Shown here piece by piece: positions 33,521 to 45,101 of a DNA stretch of 64,000 nt. The translations under genes were made by a program, and so were the position numbers. The stretch's first letter is position 1. Every line of letters begins with the position of its first letter. The stretch spans positions 397,189,037-397,253,036 of the forward strand of contig NC_080672.1 of the NCBI RefSeq assembly GCF_030247195.1, read 5' to 3'. The notes below the pieces were generated by a model that had not been told where the DNA came from, made no database searches, and was given only the letters and a program-made list of their open reading frames with translations. This DNA is from Topomyia yanbarensis. Its lineage: Eukaryota; Arthropoda; Insecta; Diptera; Culicidae.

Positions 33521-34640
33521 CTAAGTCAATCTCCTAAGTCTATTCTTGAAAACATCACTAGAAACATAAAAATCGAAATAGTCATACACACGATTGAAAA
33601 CACAACACATCGCCCTTATGAGTTCGTTCTAACCGTACTCGGTGCGCTGAAAGTCGAGTCTTAAAAAGTTACGTGATCTAAGGTTTCTGGTGGGTATGTT
33701 GATGTTGATTTATGAGAGAATATCTGGGGCATCCATTTGGCCAGTCAATATTTTCCCAACAAATACCGCTCTGAATGTATTTCGCCTTTTTGCCAGAGTT
33801 TCCATATCGAGCAGACAACAGCGATCAATGTATGGTGGTAGCTCTGTTGGGTTACGCCATGGCAAAGTTCTAAGAGCAAAGCGGAGGAATCTTGCTTGTA
33901 CTGCTTCAATTCTGTTAGTCCAAATGCTCGTATAAGGACACCAAATGGCTGCGGAAGCTTCCAGGACAGACCGAACAAGTGAAAAATACAATGCCCGCAG
34001 ACAATATGGATCAGTAAACTCGTTGGCTATTCTTATTATGAAGCCAAGGTTTCTATTTCTCCGTGTTATAACGTGAGAGTAATGGTTTCTGAATGTCAGT
34101 TGCGAGTCCAGGAGTACACCAAGGTCTCTGATAACTGACACTCTCTCTAGCAATTGGCCGGCGATGTTGTAGCTCCAGAGAATTCTTGAGCGTTTTTTCA
34201 AAACGTCATATCTACAATGAGTTACTTTCTTTATTTGCTTTCTCTTTCGATTTTTACGGCGTCACTATAACACTTTTCACTTATTTTACAGTACAGATCG
34301 AAAGACGGTGGTTTTAACTAGCATATTATGCAAAGAGTTGAAAGATAAATGTTAAAATGACCGAATTACTAACAGTAGAGAAAGTAAACAAAGAGAGTAA
34401 CTCATTACAGATATGACGTTTTGAAAAAACGCTCAAGAATTGGATTTTTCCTGCGCGTGAAAGATATTCTAGAGCATTTGGACACACTGAGAGCCAACAA
34501 GTTGCGATTACACCAGTTACAGAAAGCATCTAGATGTCGCTGAAGTTCGATGCAGCCCTCTATTGACCGCACAATGATAAAGAGTTTGAGATCATCAGCA
34601 TATATGAGTTTGCACCCTGGGGGTATAACATAGTTATATC
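33521..34640 (-). pseudogene. CR1/jockey-group reverse transcriptase C-terminal remnant
   Basis: The minus strand from about 34,640 reads VIPPGCKLIYADDLKLFI (RT motif C with its two aspartates), then SVSKCSRISFTRRKNP. It is then interrupted by a 253-bp MITE (34,185-34,437). It resumes as LWSYNIAGQLLERVSVIRDL and runs through LGVLLDSQLTF and AAIWCPY to DAPDILS. Two in-frame stops follow (33,710 and about 33,625), and the same frame ends RLRRLT at 33,521. It is 5'-truncated: endonuclease and RT motifs A/B are absent. The YADD motif and thumb-like LGVLLDS block identify a non-LTR RT. The clade is inferred from style and lack of RNase H. Confidence 0.75.
34185..34437. mobile_element. 253-bp MITE inside the CR1/jockey-group remnant
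   Basis: Ends CTTGAGCGTTTTTTCAAAAC and its inverse. The inverted repeats extend about 80 bp into the element (GTCATATCT, CAATGAGTTACT). AATT borders both sides (34,181-34,184 and 34,438-34,441). Deleting the element plus one AATT makes the retrotransposon frame continuous across the site, which fixes the boundaries independently. Confidence 0.8.
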
Positions 34641-36149
34641 GTCCATGAAGTATTTACGGTGAATTTACTTTTCAAACAAATTTAGTTCCAGACTTAATGT
34701 CTTCAGCAAAATTTTGGGGAGTGCTAGCATAGCATTTGATCACAGGTTCGATTTAAAACGAAGCAAGAATGTATACAGACACAACAGAAAACAGTCACTA
34801 GCATATCTTGAAGTTTGCCACATTATGTCCACCGAATATAGCATAAACAAACGAACTGACACACAGAGACTAAGTACTATATAAGCAGGAATTATAAACA
34901 CATTAAAAAACTCAAATCAACACAAACACAATCCCGATAGACAAGAAAATGACAACCCGAGAAATGTCATAGTTGCTATAAAAACTTGAAACACAAACAC
35001 CAATGTGACAAAACTAGCAGAAAGAGATTAGGCAAACAGATAAACAGGAAATTTTTCAAGCCGTACCAGCAGACTAGCGATTCGATGCAAAAAGAGAAAA
35101 AACAATCGACCGCAAAAATATCGACACATTTGCACATTTTTCAAACGCCATTGCATTTTTACCAAGACGATTTGATGTTAGAGATACACACACACACACT
35201 TAACAACAAAACAGAATAGCCTTTGTAAGTCTAACACACAGTAAACTCTCCCTAACGCAAACTGAAACAAAAACCGAAAATTATATAAAAATGAAATTAA
35301 TTTTAGATTCCTTGAAAAAGGTGGAATAAACCACCGATACGTCGGAGTTGAAGCGATACATCGTTTTTGCTGCTACCATAGACTGCATAGACGAAAAACC
35401 CCCATTCATATGTTCCTAATAAGATCATGTAAATTATAAAGTATTTGAAAATTTTTAATAGAAGTGACGGAAAGTTATCGAATAGTTTCGTGAAAAAGAA
35501 AACTCCAGTAATGATAATGATTTTCTCTAACTGGCTTCGAGAGTTTTTTATTTGTTCTTTGGCATTAGGGTTAGGGATAATAACTCAGATCAAAGATACT
35601 ACTGGGAAGTCATTTTTAGAAAAAGTCTATATGGAAGTAAAGTCTGAACTATGCACGCATGCACTTCAGAGGTAGCGAGATATCAAAAGCTGAAATTTCA
35701 GTGCTTAGTTCTGCGTTGGAAATTTGAGTAAACGCTATTGCGAGTATGAACTTCGAAAATTTGTTTTTCGATTTTTTTTACTCAGCACAACATATATAAC
35801 TTCTTTAGGAAAATTTCAGTTTTCCCTACACAATGCATTGATTGAAGAATTTATATATGTTATTAACGGAGCATTAGCGATAATTCGTTTGTATTTTTAT
35901 TTTATGGGCCATTTTTTCGCTTTTCCAATAAATTGGTTTAACCTTTGAGATTTATTGCATTGATATTGTCCTATGCTAATTTGAGCGATTCTCTGAGTCC
36001 TGCCACTATCCCATGTAATGTGTCATCAAAAACATCGCGAAGCATCAAGTTCTAAATTTTCTCAATCGATATAATACCCGAAGAGAGCGATAGGAGTTAT
36101 AAGAAATGTTTCATCACACTGTTTGGTGGATTAAAAGCGTTTTTATTAG
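34641..36149. other. Unassigned AT-rich sequence
   Basis: No gene recognised. There is a short (CA)n at 35,189. ATAAGAAATGTTTCATCACA / TGGTGGATTAAAA at about 36,100-36,137 is a short dispersed repeat with relatives at about 57,370 and 62,905. Confidence 0.35.
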
Positions 36150-36900
36150 CAGTGTCTACAATATATATGAGCGGAATTAGGTTCGCAAGAGGTAGAATAA
36201 ATTTACTAAATATACTAGGAGAATTTCCGCTAAACCGGAAGTCGTTATATTGGATTTCAAAATGGTGTCAAAAATCAATTTCTAGCATCTACTTGTCAAG
36301 ACCATTCCAAAAATACCATATTGATTGGGTTACAACGAATTTCGCTAAACCGGATGTAACCATCTTGAATTTCAAAATGCGTCAAAAATCAATTTCGGGC
36401 ACCTACTCTTCAAGTACATTCCGAAAATACCCATTGATTGGGTTATAGCGAATTTCGCTAAACCGGAAGTCGCCATCTTTGATTTCAAAATGGCGCCAAA
36501 AATCAATTTCTGGCAGCTACTCTTTAAGACCATTCCGAAAATAACCATATTGTTGGGGTGCGGGCCATAAGGAGTCTTCCGGACCCGTCTCTTCCATCTT
36601 TCCGAAAATCTTCAAAGTATTTTGCATTCAAAAGGATTTAGAATTTTTTTTTGCAAAAACCGTGTTAATTGCGAAATCCGCGCAAAATAAAAACTGCCAA
36701 AATTCCAAGTTTTTTGTATTTAAAACGACTTATATTTTTTTTTCATTCATAAGGATATATTTTTGCAAAAACCGCGTTAATTGGAAAATCCGCGGAAAAA
36801 ACCGCGGTAATTGGAAAATCCGCGTTAATTGAAAAATCCGCGAAAAACAACCTCGTAAAAAAACCGCGCAAAAAACCGCGTAAAAAAATTGGGTGTATTC
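36150..36900 (+). repeat. Composite minisatellite repeat, copy 2
   Basis: Three tandem ~118-bp units (CTAAACCGGAAGTCG ... TTTCAAAATGG ... CAAAAATCAATTTC ... CATTGATTGGGTTA) at about 36,230-36,545. Next come GCCATAAGGAGTCTTCCGGA, CATCTTTCCGAAAATC, ATTCAAAAGGATTTAG and a CGCG-rich stretch of AACCGCGTTAATTGGAAAAT words at 36,760-36,890. Module order equals 15,130-15,650. No coding signal. Confidence 0.65.
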
Positions 36901-36901
36901 T

Positions 36902-38024
36902 AGTCAAGGCACTGACTGGACATTGAAAACTCAATTATCACATGGCTACTATTCAGCGCGCTGAGTATTATTCATGTGATCTTTGTGAATCCGATTATGG
37001 AATATTATATCATATGATATGCAACTGCCCTGTAGTAATGCAATTACATATACGGATTTCTGGTTTTCCATACATAGATGAACCTATGTACAGAGCGTTT
37101 AAACTGAAGGATATGCTATTGTTCCTAACCCAGTGTGGTAAAGAACTATAGTTTTAGCCGTATATGAATGACAATATCTTTTCGGGGCAGTGGCGGATCC
37201 GGACAACTCCCCCCGAAATTGTTTATCTCCTTGAGAAATTTTAAAATACTTTCTATTTTAAATTCGTTCTAAATTCCAAATCATTCCAAACCAGATTCGA
37301 CAACCAAAACTGATTTTAATTAAAAAAGGGTATTACATATTACGTATTGTACATTGAACATTTCAAAATCGAAATCTCGGACCCCCTCCGAATTTTTTTT
37401 CTGAATCCGTCAATATCTCCTCGGGGATGTTGATATATCCGCTCACTGTTTAAATAAAAATTCTAAATCCTTCCGGGGGTTGGAAGATTAATTCTTGCCA
37501 GGGCCGGCGGAAAGCGTGGGTAGTATGGGTAGTACTACCCACTCGAAAATAACCGAGTGGGTAATTACCCACTCGAAATTTTGAACCATTTCAATAAATT
37601 TAGATGTGCAACGCATGTATCTCGCACTACACACATTTGAAAACATCGATGTACCACAATTCCATTTGCATAAACGAACGTGACTTAATGTGAATGAAAT
37701 GTAAGCGTGTGCATTGTGAAAAGGGAAAAAATCCTTACTAAAGGACCCCTCACCCTATGCTTTCTACCCACTCGGGCGTAAAGTGTTTCGCCGCCCCTGA
37801 TTCCTGCTATTGTAGCACCTGCAGATGGTTCAGCATCCCTACGGGGGTGCAGAATGCTCAGTTTTAATTGTTCTGTGTCGTTATTTTCCTTACCCCTAAC
37901 CTTACCACTTCCACAATCCTTCCCATCAGGAAATGATAAAAAAGATGATTCTTGGCACGGCACAAATCTCCGACCAACATGGGAAATGTGTCATTTGAGC
38001 CAGACGCTACTGATTCCTGAACTA
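36902..38024 (+). mobile_element. 5'-truncated LOA-like retrotransposon
   Basis: Starts within the last part of ORF2 (RALTGH...KLNYHMATIQRAE; stop at 37,149-37,151) and continues through a 3' UTR ending ACTGATTCCTGAA, the same end as the copy at 21,538-26,520. The coding part (36,902-37,151) keeps the CDLCESDYG...CNCP cluster, with about 80% identity to the other copy by eye. A hAT-type MITE interrupts the 3' UTR. Severe 5' truncation is usual for reverse-transcribed LINE copies. Confidence 0.8.
37499..37799. mobile_element. 301-bp hAT-type MITE
   Basis: Left end CAGGGCCGGCGGAAAGC, right end inverse CAGGGGCGGCGAAACAC, i.e. a short CAGGGSCGGCG terminus. The 8-bp flanks are ATTCTTGC (37,491-37,498) and ATTCCTGC (37,800-37,807), 7 of 8 identical, as expected of a hAT target duplication. 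TACCCACTCG occurs several times inside in both orientations. No transposase. Confidence 0.75.
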
Positions 38025-39965
38025 GCTGAAGTTTGACATGCAGTAGACTGTAAGATGTATGTTAATACGACCGAAGTTAACTACGTAATTTCTAGAACCT
38101 GCAAAAGGTTGTCGATTGCGTGCAGGTCCCATGTTCTGGCTGTGCGTAATCGAGGAACTGATGTTATCAATCGCACATTTAGTATATTGCTTCCTAGTTT
38201 TGAATAATAAGTGATCATTGGAAGTGATTGTACAGCTATCTTTATGACAACGGCACAAACGACATTAGAAAATACATCATATACTTCCACTCTAAATTGG
38301 ACCACAAAACGTAAATTTTCGCCTCGAATTGAACATATATATTAAGGAGAGCCATAATCTATTCAAAAACATCAATTCGAAAAAGTAAATTGATATCTCC
38401 AACCTGTCCATCTTGCCCCCACCACATGTCCATTTCACCCGCACTCTGAAAAAAGTGCAAATATTTGTTCGTTTTCTATTTATTTAGAAAAGACACTTAT
38501 TGATTTTTGTAACACAATCCCTCTGTGCACTCGAAAACCAACATATGGAACTACAATATAGACTATTACATATTAACAAAAACATGCTTTTTCTATGTTA
38601 TATTTGAATAAACATGTCCGTCTTACCCCCAGTTCCACTACCAAAAATATTGAAATTTCATTTAAATATTTTTTATCGAAATAATATTTATTCGAATTGG
38701 CGGTGGTTAGCTGTTTTCGTTTTATAGGGTGATTCATCAACCGTGCTATCTTTGAGAATGATCCTTGGTTAAGCAACTAATTTTTCCGATCCTATTTTAT
38801 TGCGAATAATTAAGTAGTTTTCATTTTGTTATATTCAGAATTGCACATACTTTGTCGTATGTAATTTTAAATATTCTTTGATTTGATGGCATTGTAAGGA
38901 AACACGTATCCGCCGGTTGATGCCAATCGAGCTTACATTTCTTTGGATTGATCAAACTAATATCTTTGTTTGTTTAGTGTTTATTTGACCAACTAGGAAA
39001 CTAATCCACGGGGCGTTTTGTGTGCGTGGGGAATTCGCATGGTCTTGTCTGAGTTAAGTGATGACTGTTGAATCATGTATGAGCCAGTTACTAGCTCCAG
39101 TAAAAATTCGCGTCATCGGTTGTATATTCGACATACAAGGCTAGTCGTTTCCGGTATTTCGGTAGTTCTTATTTTATACCGTTTAAAAACGCTTTAGTTA
39201 GCTTAAAAACGCGTGCAAATAACAAATCAATCGGCCCCTTATTCAATTGTTCGCGGAGAAAGAAATTAATACATAATTCTCGTTTTATTTGTTTTAAAAT
39301 ACCAACGTTTATACACGATAAATAATACTTGTATTACGAAATCTTCAATTACATAGCTAATACGATATATTTCGACAAATGTCTCGAGACGCTAAAGGTA
39401 ATCGCTTTTCATGATATTGTATTGTTTTAAAAAAGTCGGGTTTCGTCGGAATAATAAAATCGTTCACATACCGTTTGATTAAATTGAACATAAGCAACAC
39501 GCCCGACTGTCGGCAATCCGGAGCTGAAGTTGCTTTTTTACAAACCAAGCATTTCCAAATTAATTCAACAAACGATAAATCTATCAAAAATTCTCGGCAG
39601 CCGGCTGCCCAGAGCAATGAACACATGACAATACTTCTGCGAGTTGCATAGATCGTATCACTTATCAACGTGAATCCAGATTTTTGTAACTCTTTACCTC
39701 ATCCTACTAACAAAAACTCCTTCCCGTGACAAACGTGGAGATGCAGAGGTATACACGGTCTCCATAACAACGTTTGTTACACTAACATTCCTTTCCTTCT
39801 AGATGACTGTAAGGACGTGGCCGGCGCCGCTATTGGCATGTCAAAGTATATAACTCTCGAAACATGAACATTGAGAATGGATAGCTACTCCCAGGGTCCA
39901 TTCGTTGATTCTCTGTGCAATTTCGCTTGTTCTGGCCAATCACGGAGTAGCAACTACGAATTGTA
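38025..39965. other. Unassigned sequence
   Basis: No gene recognised on either strand. The longest frames are about 100 codons and show no domain or codon-like composition. Confidence 0.35.
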
Positions 39966-40328
39966 CACTCAGGCAAAAAATACAGCGAATTTCATAGGGA
40001 TATCGTATAATCTTTAGACACAAGTAGCACGTATGTAAATCATAAGATTATCTTATGAAACGGCATTTATTTTGTTAAATCGTTTTGCTATGATTTCATG
40101 TTCCATAAGGTATCTTTGAATTATCATAAGACTATATTATACATTTCTCTTATGTTTATGAGAATCATAAGATGCTCGAATGAAATTCGTACGACTGGCA
40201 TATGCAATAACTTATAAAATGTTAAGTCGTATGTTTTTCATATTAATCTTATGAAAACATAGTTTTGTTACTTTTCTATTCATTATAAGATAAATCTTAC
40301 GACTTTCGCTGTGAGTTTTGCCTTAGTG
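39966..40328. mobile_element. 363-bp TA-flanked MITE
   Basis: Left end CACTCAGGCAAAAAATACAG, right end inverse CACTAAGGCAAAACTCACAG, with TA outside both (39,964-39,965; 40,329-40,330). The interior is full of CATAAGAT / ATCTTATGAA inverted words able to fold into many small hairpins. Confidence 0.7.
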
Positions 40329-42009
40329 TACGGTCATCAAGCTCATGCTCATAATATTTATTCGAAGTCTAGTTTCTGTTCAAAATCCGGGCTCCTTTAC
40401 AACTCCGGGCCCGAGTCGCACCACCATTTCGGCGGTCTTGTCAGTAACGCATAAAATTAATTTGACTTTTAAGAGAAATGAACTTGAAATAATCATGTGT
40501 CCGTCGTACCATCAGTTTACCTAGAATGAATTAGCTAAAATGCCACTTCCTACAATTCAATGAACAATCATGAACTTTGCAAACTATTAATGACACGCAA
40601 CTAGTTTTGTTTCAGGTACCAATTACGGGTGAAATCGAGTGTGCGAGATGGTTTATAATTCCGCCATTTTCTGCCTTTCTCATATAGAGAGGTTATGCAA
40701 TCACTCTGAAAATCGGCAACCTTATCCCGACCCGTTCGGCTAAGTGTCATATCCTATTTGACTCTAAGTTAACTTAGTTTCACTTGAACGGTATAACGCT
40801 CCCATAAGCTGATATTGAATTTTTAGTTGATCCGACTTCTGGTTCCGTGGTTTAGGTGCTGGGCTCAATATGATCCAAAATAAACTTTCAAATTGCGATA
40901 ACTTCTTAAGTTTTTTACCTAGAAGTTTGCAATTTCCTGATTTTTCCTCTTTCATGGAGAGCAGCAATTTTCAATAGAGTTCAAAATCGGACATTCCTGA
41001 AGGGCTGTACAAAAAGAATTACGAATAAGGTGTCCGGACCCGGATTTTGAACTCAGTTTTAGGACACATTTTCAGCCAAATCTTTGTACTTGTACCAAAA
41101 TTGTTGGTTAGAATTTCAATTTTCATTTTCTGGGGAATATTGCAGTTTTTGAAGTGGTTGGCTGGTGGAAATCGGTGCCGAATGGGGCCGTGTTTGGCAT
41201 ACATAGATGTATGCAGAACCTCCAACATAAATCATAGGTTTATTGACAGAATGCTAATAACAAACACAAACGAAAGGAAAATAAGAATGTACATATCAGT
41301 TTTGTATACCATACGACCGATTTTAGATGGTTCGCATTACGATTCTGTTGCCGGTTCCTACGGTAAAACAGTTTTTCTCATAATACTGTACGAGCGAGCA
41401 ATCAAACTAATCCCAAAGTTTTGTAATATTCTTGAAGGCTTAAATAAAATCCCATCTGAAATGATATTGATACTCTGATTTAAATACTAACCCTGGATTC
41501 TACATGAAAGTTATCTGGAAGGTCCGGAAGATCCGTAAAATTCGCTAATTCATTAATCTAGTTCTAGAATGTTAAAGTCTTTTCGAAAACATTTATTCAC
41601 GTTGCATTGGCTTAAATTCCAAGTTCAAAGTGAAAAATCGACCCTGTTGGTTAGATAATGATCATCTGAAAAATCCGGAACTTTCGCCGAACTGATCAAT
41701 TCATAAAGTTGGTCTTAGAATTAGGTGGTTTTTAGTGTTTCTTGAATTCTCATTTGGATGAGTTCGTACTTATGACCTACACGTGTTTGTTTTAGTTACA
41801 TAATGGCCTTCCGGAAGATCTGGAACATCAGTGGATCTGGCTAATTCATAAACCTTATCCTAAGGATCCGAGATTGTTTCGAAAATATTTTTGGAAATAT
41901 CATTCGCATAAATTCGTACTTGGGACTGGAATAGGGATCCCAATGGTAACGTAGTAACCTTTCGGAAGATTCGGAACTGGCTCTGGAAGTTTTCTCGGAA
42001 GATTTTTTT
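40329..42009. repeat. Dispersed fragments and ~150-bp degenerate tandem repeats
   Basis: 40,390-40,440 is the CCGGGCCCG fragment also seen at 3,165. TTTCTCATATAGAGAGGTTA at 40,675 starts a mosquito-type repeat. From about 41,515 to 41,990 three to four diverged units of about 150 bp follow. Each contains CGGAAGATC or CCGGAACT, then AATTCATAAA, CGAAAA(C/T)A and TAAATTC...TACTT words. The 143-aa ORF at 41,047-41,478 has no recognisable domain. Confidence 0.5.
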
Positions 42010-43213
42010 GTGCTGCTCGCTGAGAAGCAAGCTTCTACGTGCGAATGTGAAGTTCGAGCGAAACCGTCGCCCGGCCCGCCGCTGCTGGTTATGTTCGGAA
42101 GTGATTTCAGCGGTCATTGTACAGAAGACTATGAAGGCATTTGAGCGGATTCGACATGATGGTGCGTAGTACAGCCGGTTCGCTTCATCCGTCATCCTAC
42201 AATGAGAGGTACAAAGTTAGCCCCCTTAAGACTGATGTCTTCGGTTTGTTTCCATTGCAATATCAACAGTATAATAATTAATTAATTATTGACTTATTAT
42301 TAATTATTAAAATATTATAGTCAAATTAAACATTACCGAGAATTTGTATATTTGGTGGTATCAGAGGGACAAGTGGAACAAAATATTATTCCGGATATAG
42401 ATTTTCACCCACACTCGTCAATATTGATCCGCCATCGATAGATGGCAGCTAGTGGAGTAACGCTAGCAAGTTCCAGCAGCAAAACTGACACTTTGCCAAC
42501 GTCCGAATATATTGTGTTGTATTCATCATCGTCATCAGAAGCGAAACATCAACCAGCAATCTACGCCGACAGAGCCACAGCGCAGTGTGATGTATTTGCA
42601 ATTAACGGTGAGATCGTTCTGACAATATTTTTTCTACTTTCAAATTGTTATGTCATTTTTTCTATAGTGGTAGGTGATTTTATTCCGTAGTATTATGTTA
42701 CTTTTTATTTTCATTATCTGCAGTATATTCATAAGATTCGTTATATGCATTTATTTTTTTCAATTGGACAGGGAGAGTATGAACTGTGTCATGGATTGGG
42801 GTACGTGGATCGCCTGTCTCTAGATAATAATATCTGCACTTACTTAAGAATTCTTCGGAATTATGTAGTTATAGTTATTATTCTTATCTTGCATGGCACG
42901 GTAAGTTTGAGAGCGAGTAAAGGCGCTTTAACCTAGGCTTATTAGCCAGGTCAAGGAGTAAATACCTCTGTCCCATCCCAAAGGATCAAAGGAGTGACAT
43001 AAACTTTCTTAGCCAAGTCACTCCCAACGATTTATTATATCCCGTTTAAACTGAAACGGTCGGTACGGTTGTTCTCGTTTCTTCCTCCTTTAAGATTCAA
43101 AACAATTCGTTAATTAAATTATTCATTGAATGAATGATTTAATTGCCGTCTAATTTTGAAACATCTCCAAACCCAACTCTGCACAGTAGGCCTGGCCGCT
43201 TTAATATTTGCGA
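42010..43213. other. Unassigned sequence with a possible small exon
   Basis: The minus-strand frame 42,195-42,000 (NRLYYAPSCRIRSN..., Arg-rich) and the plus-strand frame 42,442-42,600 (MAASGVTLASSSSKTDTLPT..., Ser-rich, followed by a donor-like GGTGAGAT at 42,607) are somewhat codon-like. Neither extends into a neighbouring exon by phase, and I recognise no protein. Nothing else is seen. Confidence 0.25.
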
Positions 43214-43680
43214 CATATGAGCGACCGAAAATAAAAGTCGCAAGGATAGAACATGCTTCGCAAAACCCGTTTCAAACATATTAAAATATAAAAATCGGAA
43301 ATAAATTTCAAGCATAAAAATCGGACAGAAAGCTTTCAGCATAAGAATCACTTAAAAAGTTTTCACCCATAAAACTCGTCAAGGATGAACCTCCAGTATA
43401 AAAATCGCTTTCAAATAAATAAATCGCTGGTAGGAGCATCCGTATATATTGCTATTCAAGATTAAAAGTCGGCTAACAAAAACTACTTTGTAAGAATCGG
43501 ATATATATCTTTCCGGGTTTTCTACTGAAGGTTTTTTTTTATCCGACTCTTACCAAGAAATGTCCCAGTCCGATTTTTATGCTTGAAGTTTATATCCGGT
43601 TTTTATATTCTAATATACTTGAAACGGGTTTTACGAAGCATGTTCTGTCCTTGCGACTTTTATTTTCGGTCGCTCATATG
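43214..43680. mobile_element. 467-bp inverted-repeat element
   Basis: Left arm CATATGAGCGACCGAAAATA ... AGCATAAAAATCGGA, right arm its inverse, about 115 bp long. Between the arms, CATAAAAATCG-like words repeat irregularly (43,310-43,440), as if the arm's inner end had been tandemly duplicated. No ORF. Confidence 0.65.
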
Positions 43681-44076
43681 AAAATATGCTTCAAGTATTA
43701 ATATTGACAAGAAAAACAATATTGAATTACTGTAGTGTTTTCCAGGATGCTTTTCAATACTTGCTGTGTAAGGGTTAGAATAGAATAGAATAGAATATTA
43801 ATGACACGCAGCTAGTTTTATTGTAATTCTATTGTATTAATACTATAAAAATCCACAGGCCCGAAAACTAAATAATGTTGGTCTCTCTCGTCGACCGGCG
43901 TTATTGAGTGGGGCACCAAATGTGTAGACAACGTCGATTACCGATTGCAAAGCCTACTGCTACTACTGCAAGGAATGATTGATCAGCTTGCACTTCGATC
44001 TTTTTTTTTTGCTCTCTGGCAAGAGCAATCAAGTATCAATAGCCTCGCGCGATTGATGGCCTAGTCCAGTAGTGTA
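43681..44076. other. Unassigned sequence with short (GAATA)n
   Basis: (GAATA)4 at about 43,777-43,797. Otherwise nothing recognised. Confidence 0.4.
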
Positions 44077-44463
44077 ATGATCAAATCCAAAAAACTAACC
44101 GCAAATTTACCTGCGATTACGCGAACAATATTTTTACTCTCGGCGTGTATTGCTTCTATTCATTCAATATTTTTGTCCGAACGCCCATTATCTAAAAGTG
44201 TGAAGCAAGTCAAGGCTTTTCGGTCAAAGCACCCGCGGAACGGGGATCTTCGTTGGTCGTGGTTTTTTATCTTCACTGCTACCCTCTGGTACCTATTTTC
44301 TACTATAATTGTTCGTATTTCTCTTATACCGAAAATTGTTTTCTTGTTTGATGCTACTCCATTTACCGAAAGTGTAGTAGTAGTGGCGATTTTCGCCGCG
44401 GCCTCCCAGATTTTGCATTTTAGCCTATGTTACGGCGGACCTACCCACGAGGCGTGCGTATAA
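44077..44463 (+). CDS. Unrecognised membrane-protein-like ORF, 128 aa
   Basis: ATG to stop, 128 codons. Three hydrophobic stretches: about residues 16-35 (TIFLLSACIASIHSIFL), 62-83 (FFIFTATLWYLFSTIIVRI) and 97-118 (VVVVAIFAAASQILHF), with basic residues before the first (MIKSKK). The composition is more protein-like than other orphan frames here. The pattern could be the first exon of an insect chemoreceptor (gustatory-receptor-like) or another multispan protein, with a donor-like GTGCGT/GTATAA just before the stop. No diagnostic motif supports that. It lies tail-to-tail with the ABCG gene. It could be chance. Confidence 0.35.
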   Translation: MIKSKKLTANLPAITRTIFLLSACIASIHSIFLSERPLSKSVKQVKAFRSKHPRNGDLRWSWFFIFTATLWYLFSTIIVRISLIPKIVFLFDATPFTESVVVVAIFAAASQILHFSLCYGGPTHEACV

Positions 44464-44646
44464 TAAGAGTTACCAAAATCTAACCCAGAGCATCGAGGGT
44501 GAATTTGGAACGTTCGAGTAAGTATAATTACAGACGCTGTTTTTAGCTCGTCAGACTATTAATCAACATGTGCTTCTAGGGACTGATCGGATTCGAAACA
44601 AATAACAAAACGATAGTACCTGAACCCGGAAAAAAATCTTGCTTTG
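44464..44646. other. Spacer downstream of the ABCG gene
   Basis: Short AT-rich spacer between the plus-strand ORF and the ABCG polyadenylation signal. Nothing else is seen. Confidence 0.4.
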
Positions 44647-44652
44647 TTTAAT
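44647..44652 (-). terminator. Candidate polyadenylation signal of the ABCG gene
   Basis: The minus strand reads ATTAAA, a common variant signal, 66 bases after the stop codon. No canonical AATAAA was noticed closer. Confidence 0.4.
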
Positions 44653-44718
44653 ATTGACTGGTCCTGTAAGATAAAACGAGTTCCCAAAAAAGGATTGTTT
44701 TGTTTTCTTTCCTTTTTA

Positions 44719-45101
44719 CTAGTAAAAGCCCACCCTTTTGACGAACCTTCGCAGGCTGAGGTAGGCCGCAAAGTGAACGAGCAAAATTTCGACCACCATC
44801 AGCAGATAGTTGTAGTGGATGGCTTCCAGCGTGGTTCGGTAGCCTGAGTCCTCGAGTACAGCTTGACCGTCCCGCAGGCAGGTAGTGTTTCGTCCCGGAT
44901 CACAGGTGATGCTGCCAACCGTTCGCCAGTAATACACCGAAATGCCCTCCGAGGCGAAAAAGAAGAACGAAATAAACTTGCTGACGGGAAATGCTCGGAC
45001 GTTCAGATATAAGCCCCCGAGCAGGGCGTACAGTAAGAAGATTATGTTAGCGTACTCGATTGAGAGTTCCATTGAGCCGCAGATGCACGAGAACAGGTAG
45101 C
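44719..45101 (-). CDS. ABCG terminal exon
   Basis: Acceptor TTCGCAG/GC. It encodes YLFSCICGSMELSIEYANII, FLLYALLGGLYL, then an extracellular loop with two cysteines and an NTT glycosylation site (TCDPGRNTTCLRDG). The last span is LLMVVEILLVHFAAYLSL and the tail RRFVKRVGFY, then stop. The loop-then-last-span order is standard for the family. Confidence 0.92.

Noticed and set aside
35566..35578. TTAGGGTTAGGG, telomere-like
   Set aside because: Only two units and no array; mosquitoes are not expected to use it. Chance.
41515..41990. CRISPR-like regularly spaced repeats
   Set aside because: Units are diverged ~150-bp tandem repeats without short identical repeats and unique spacers. The genome is eukaryotic.
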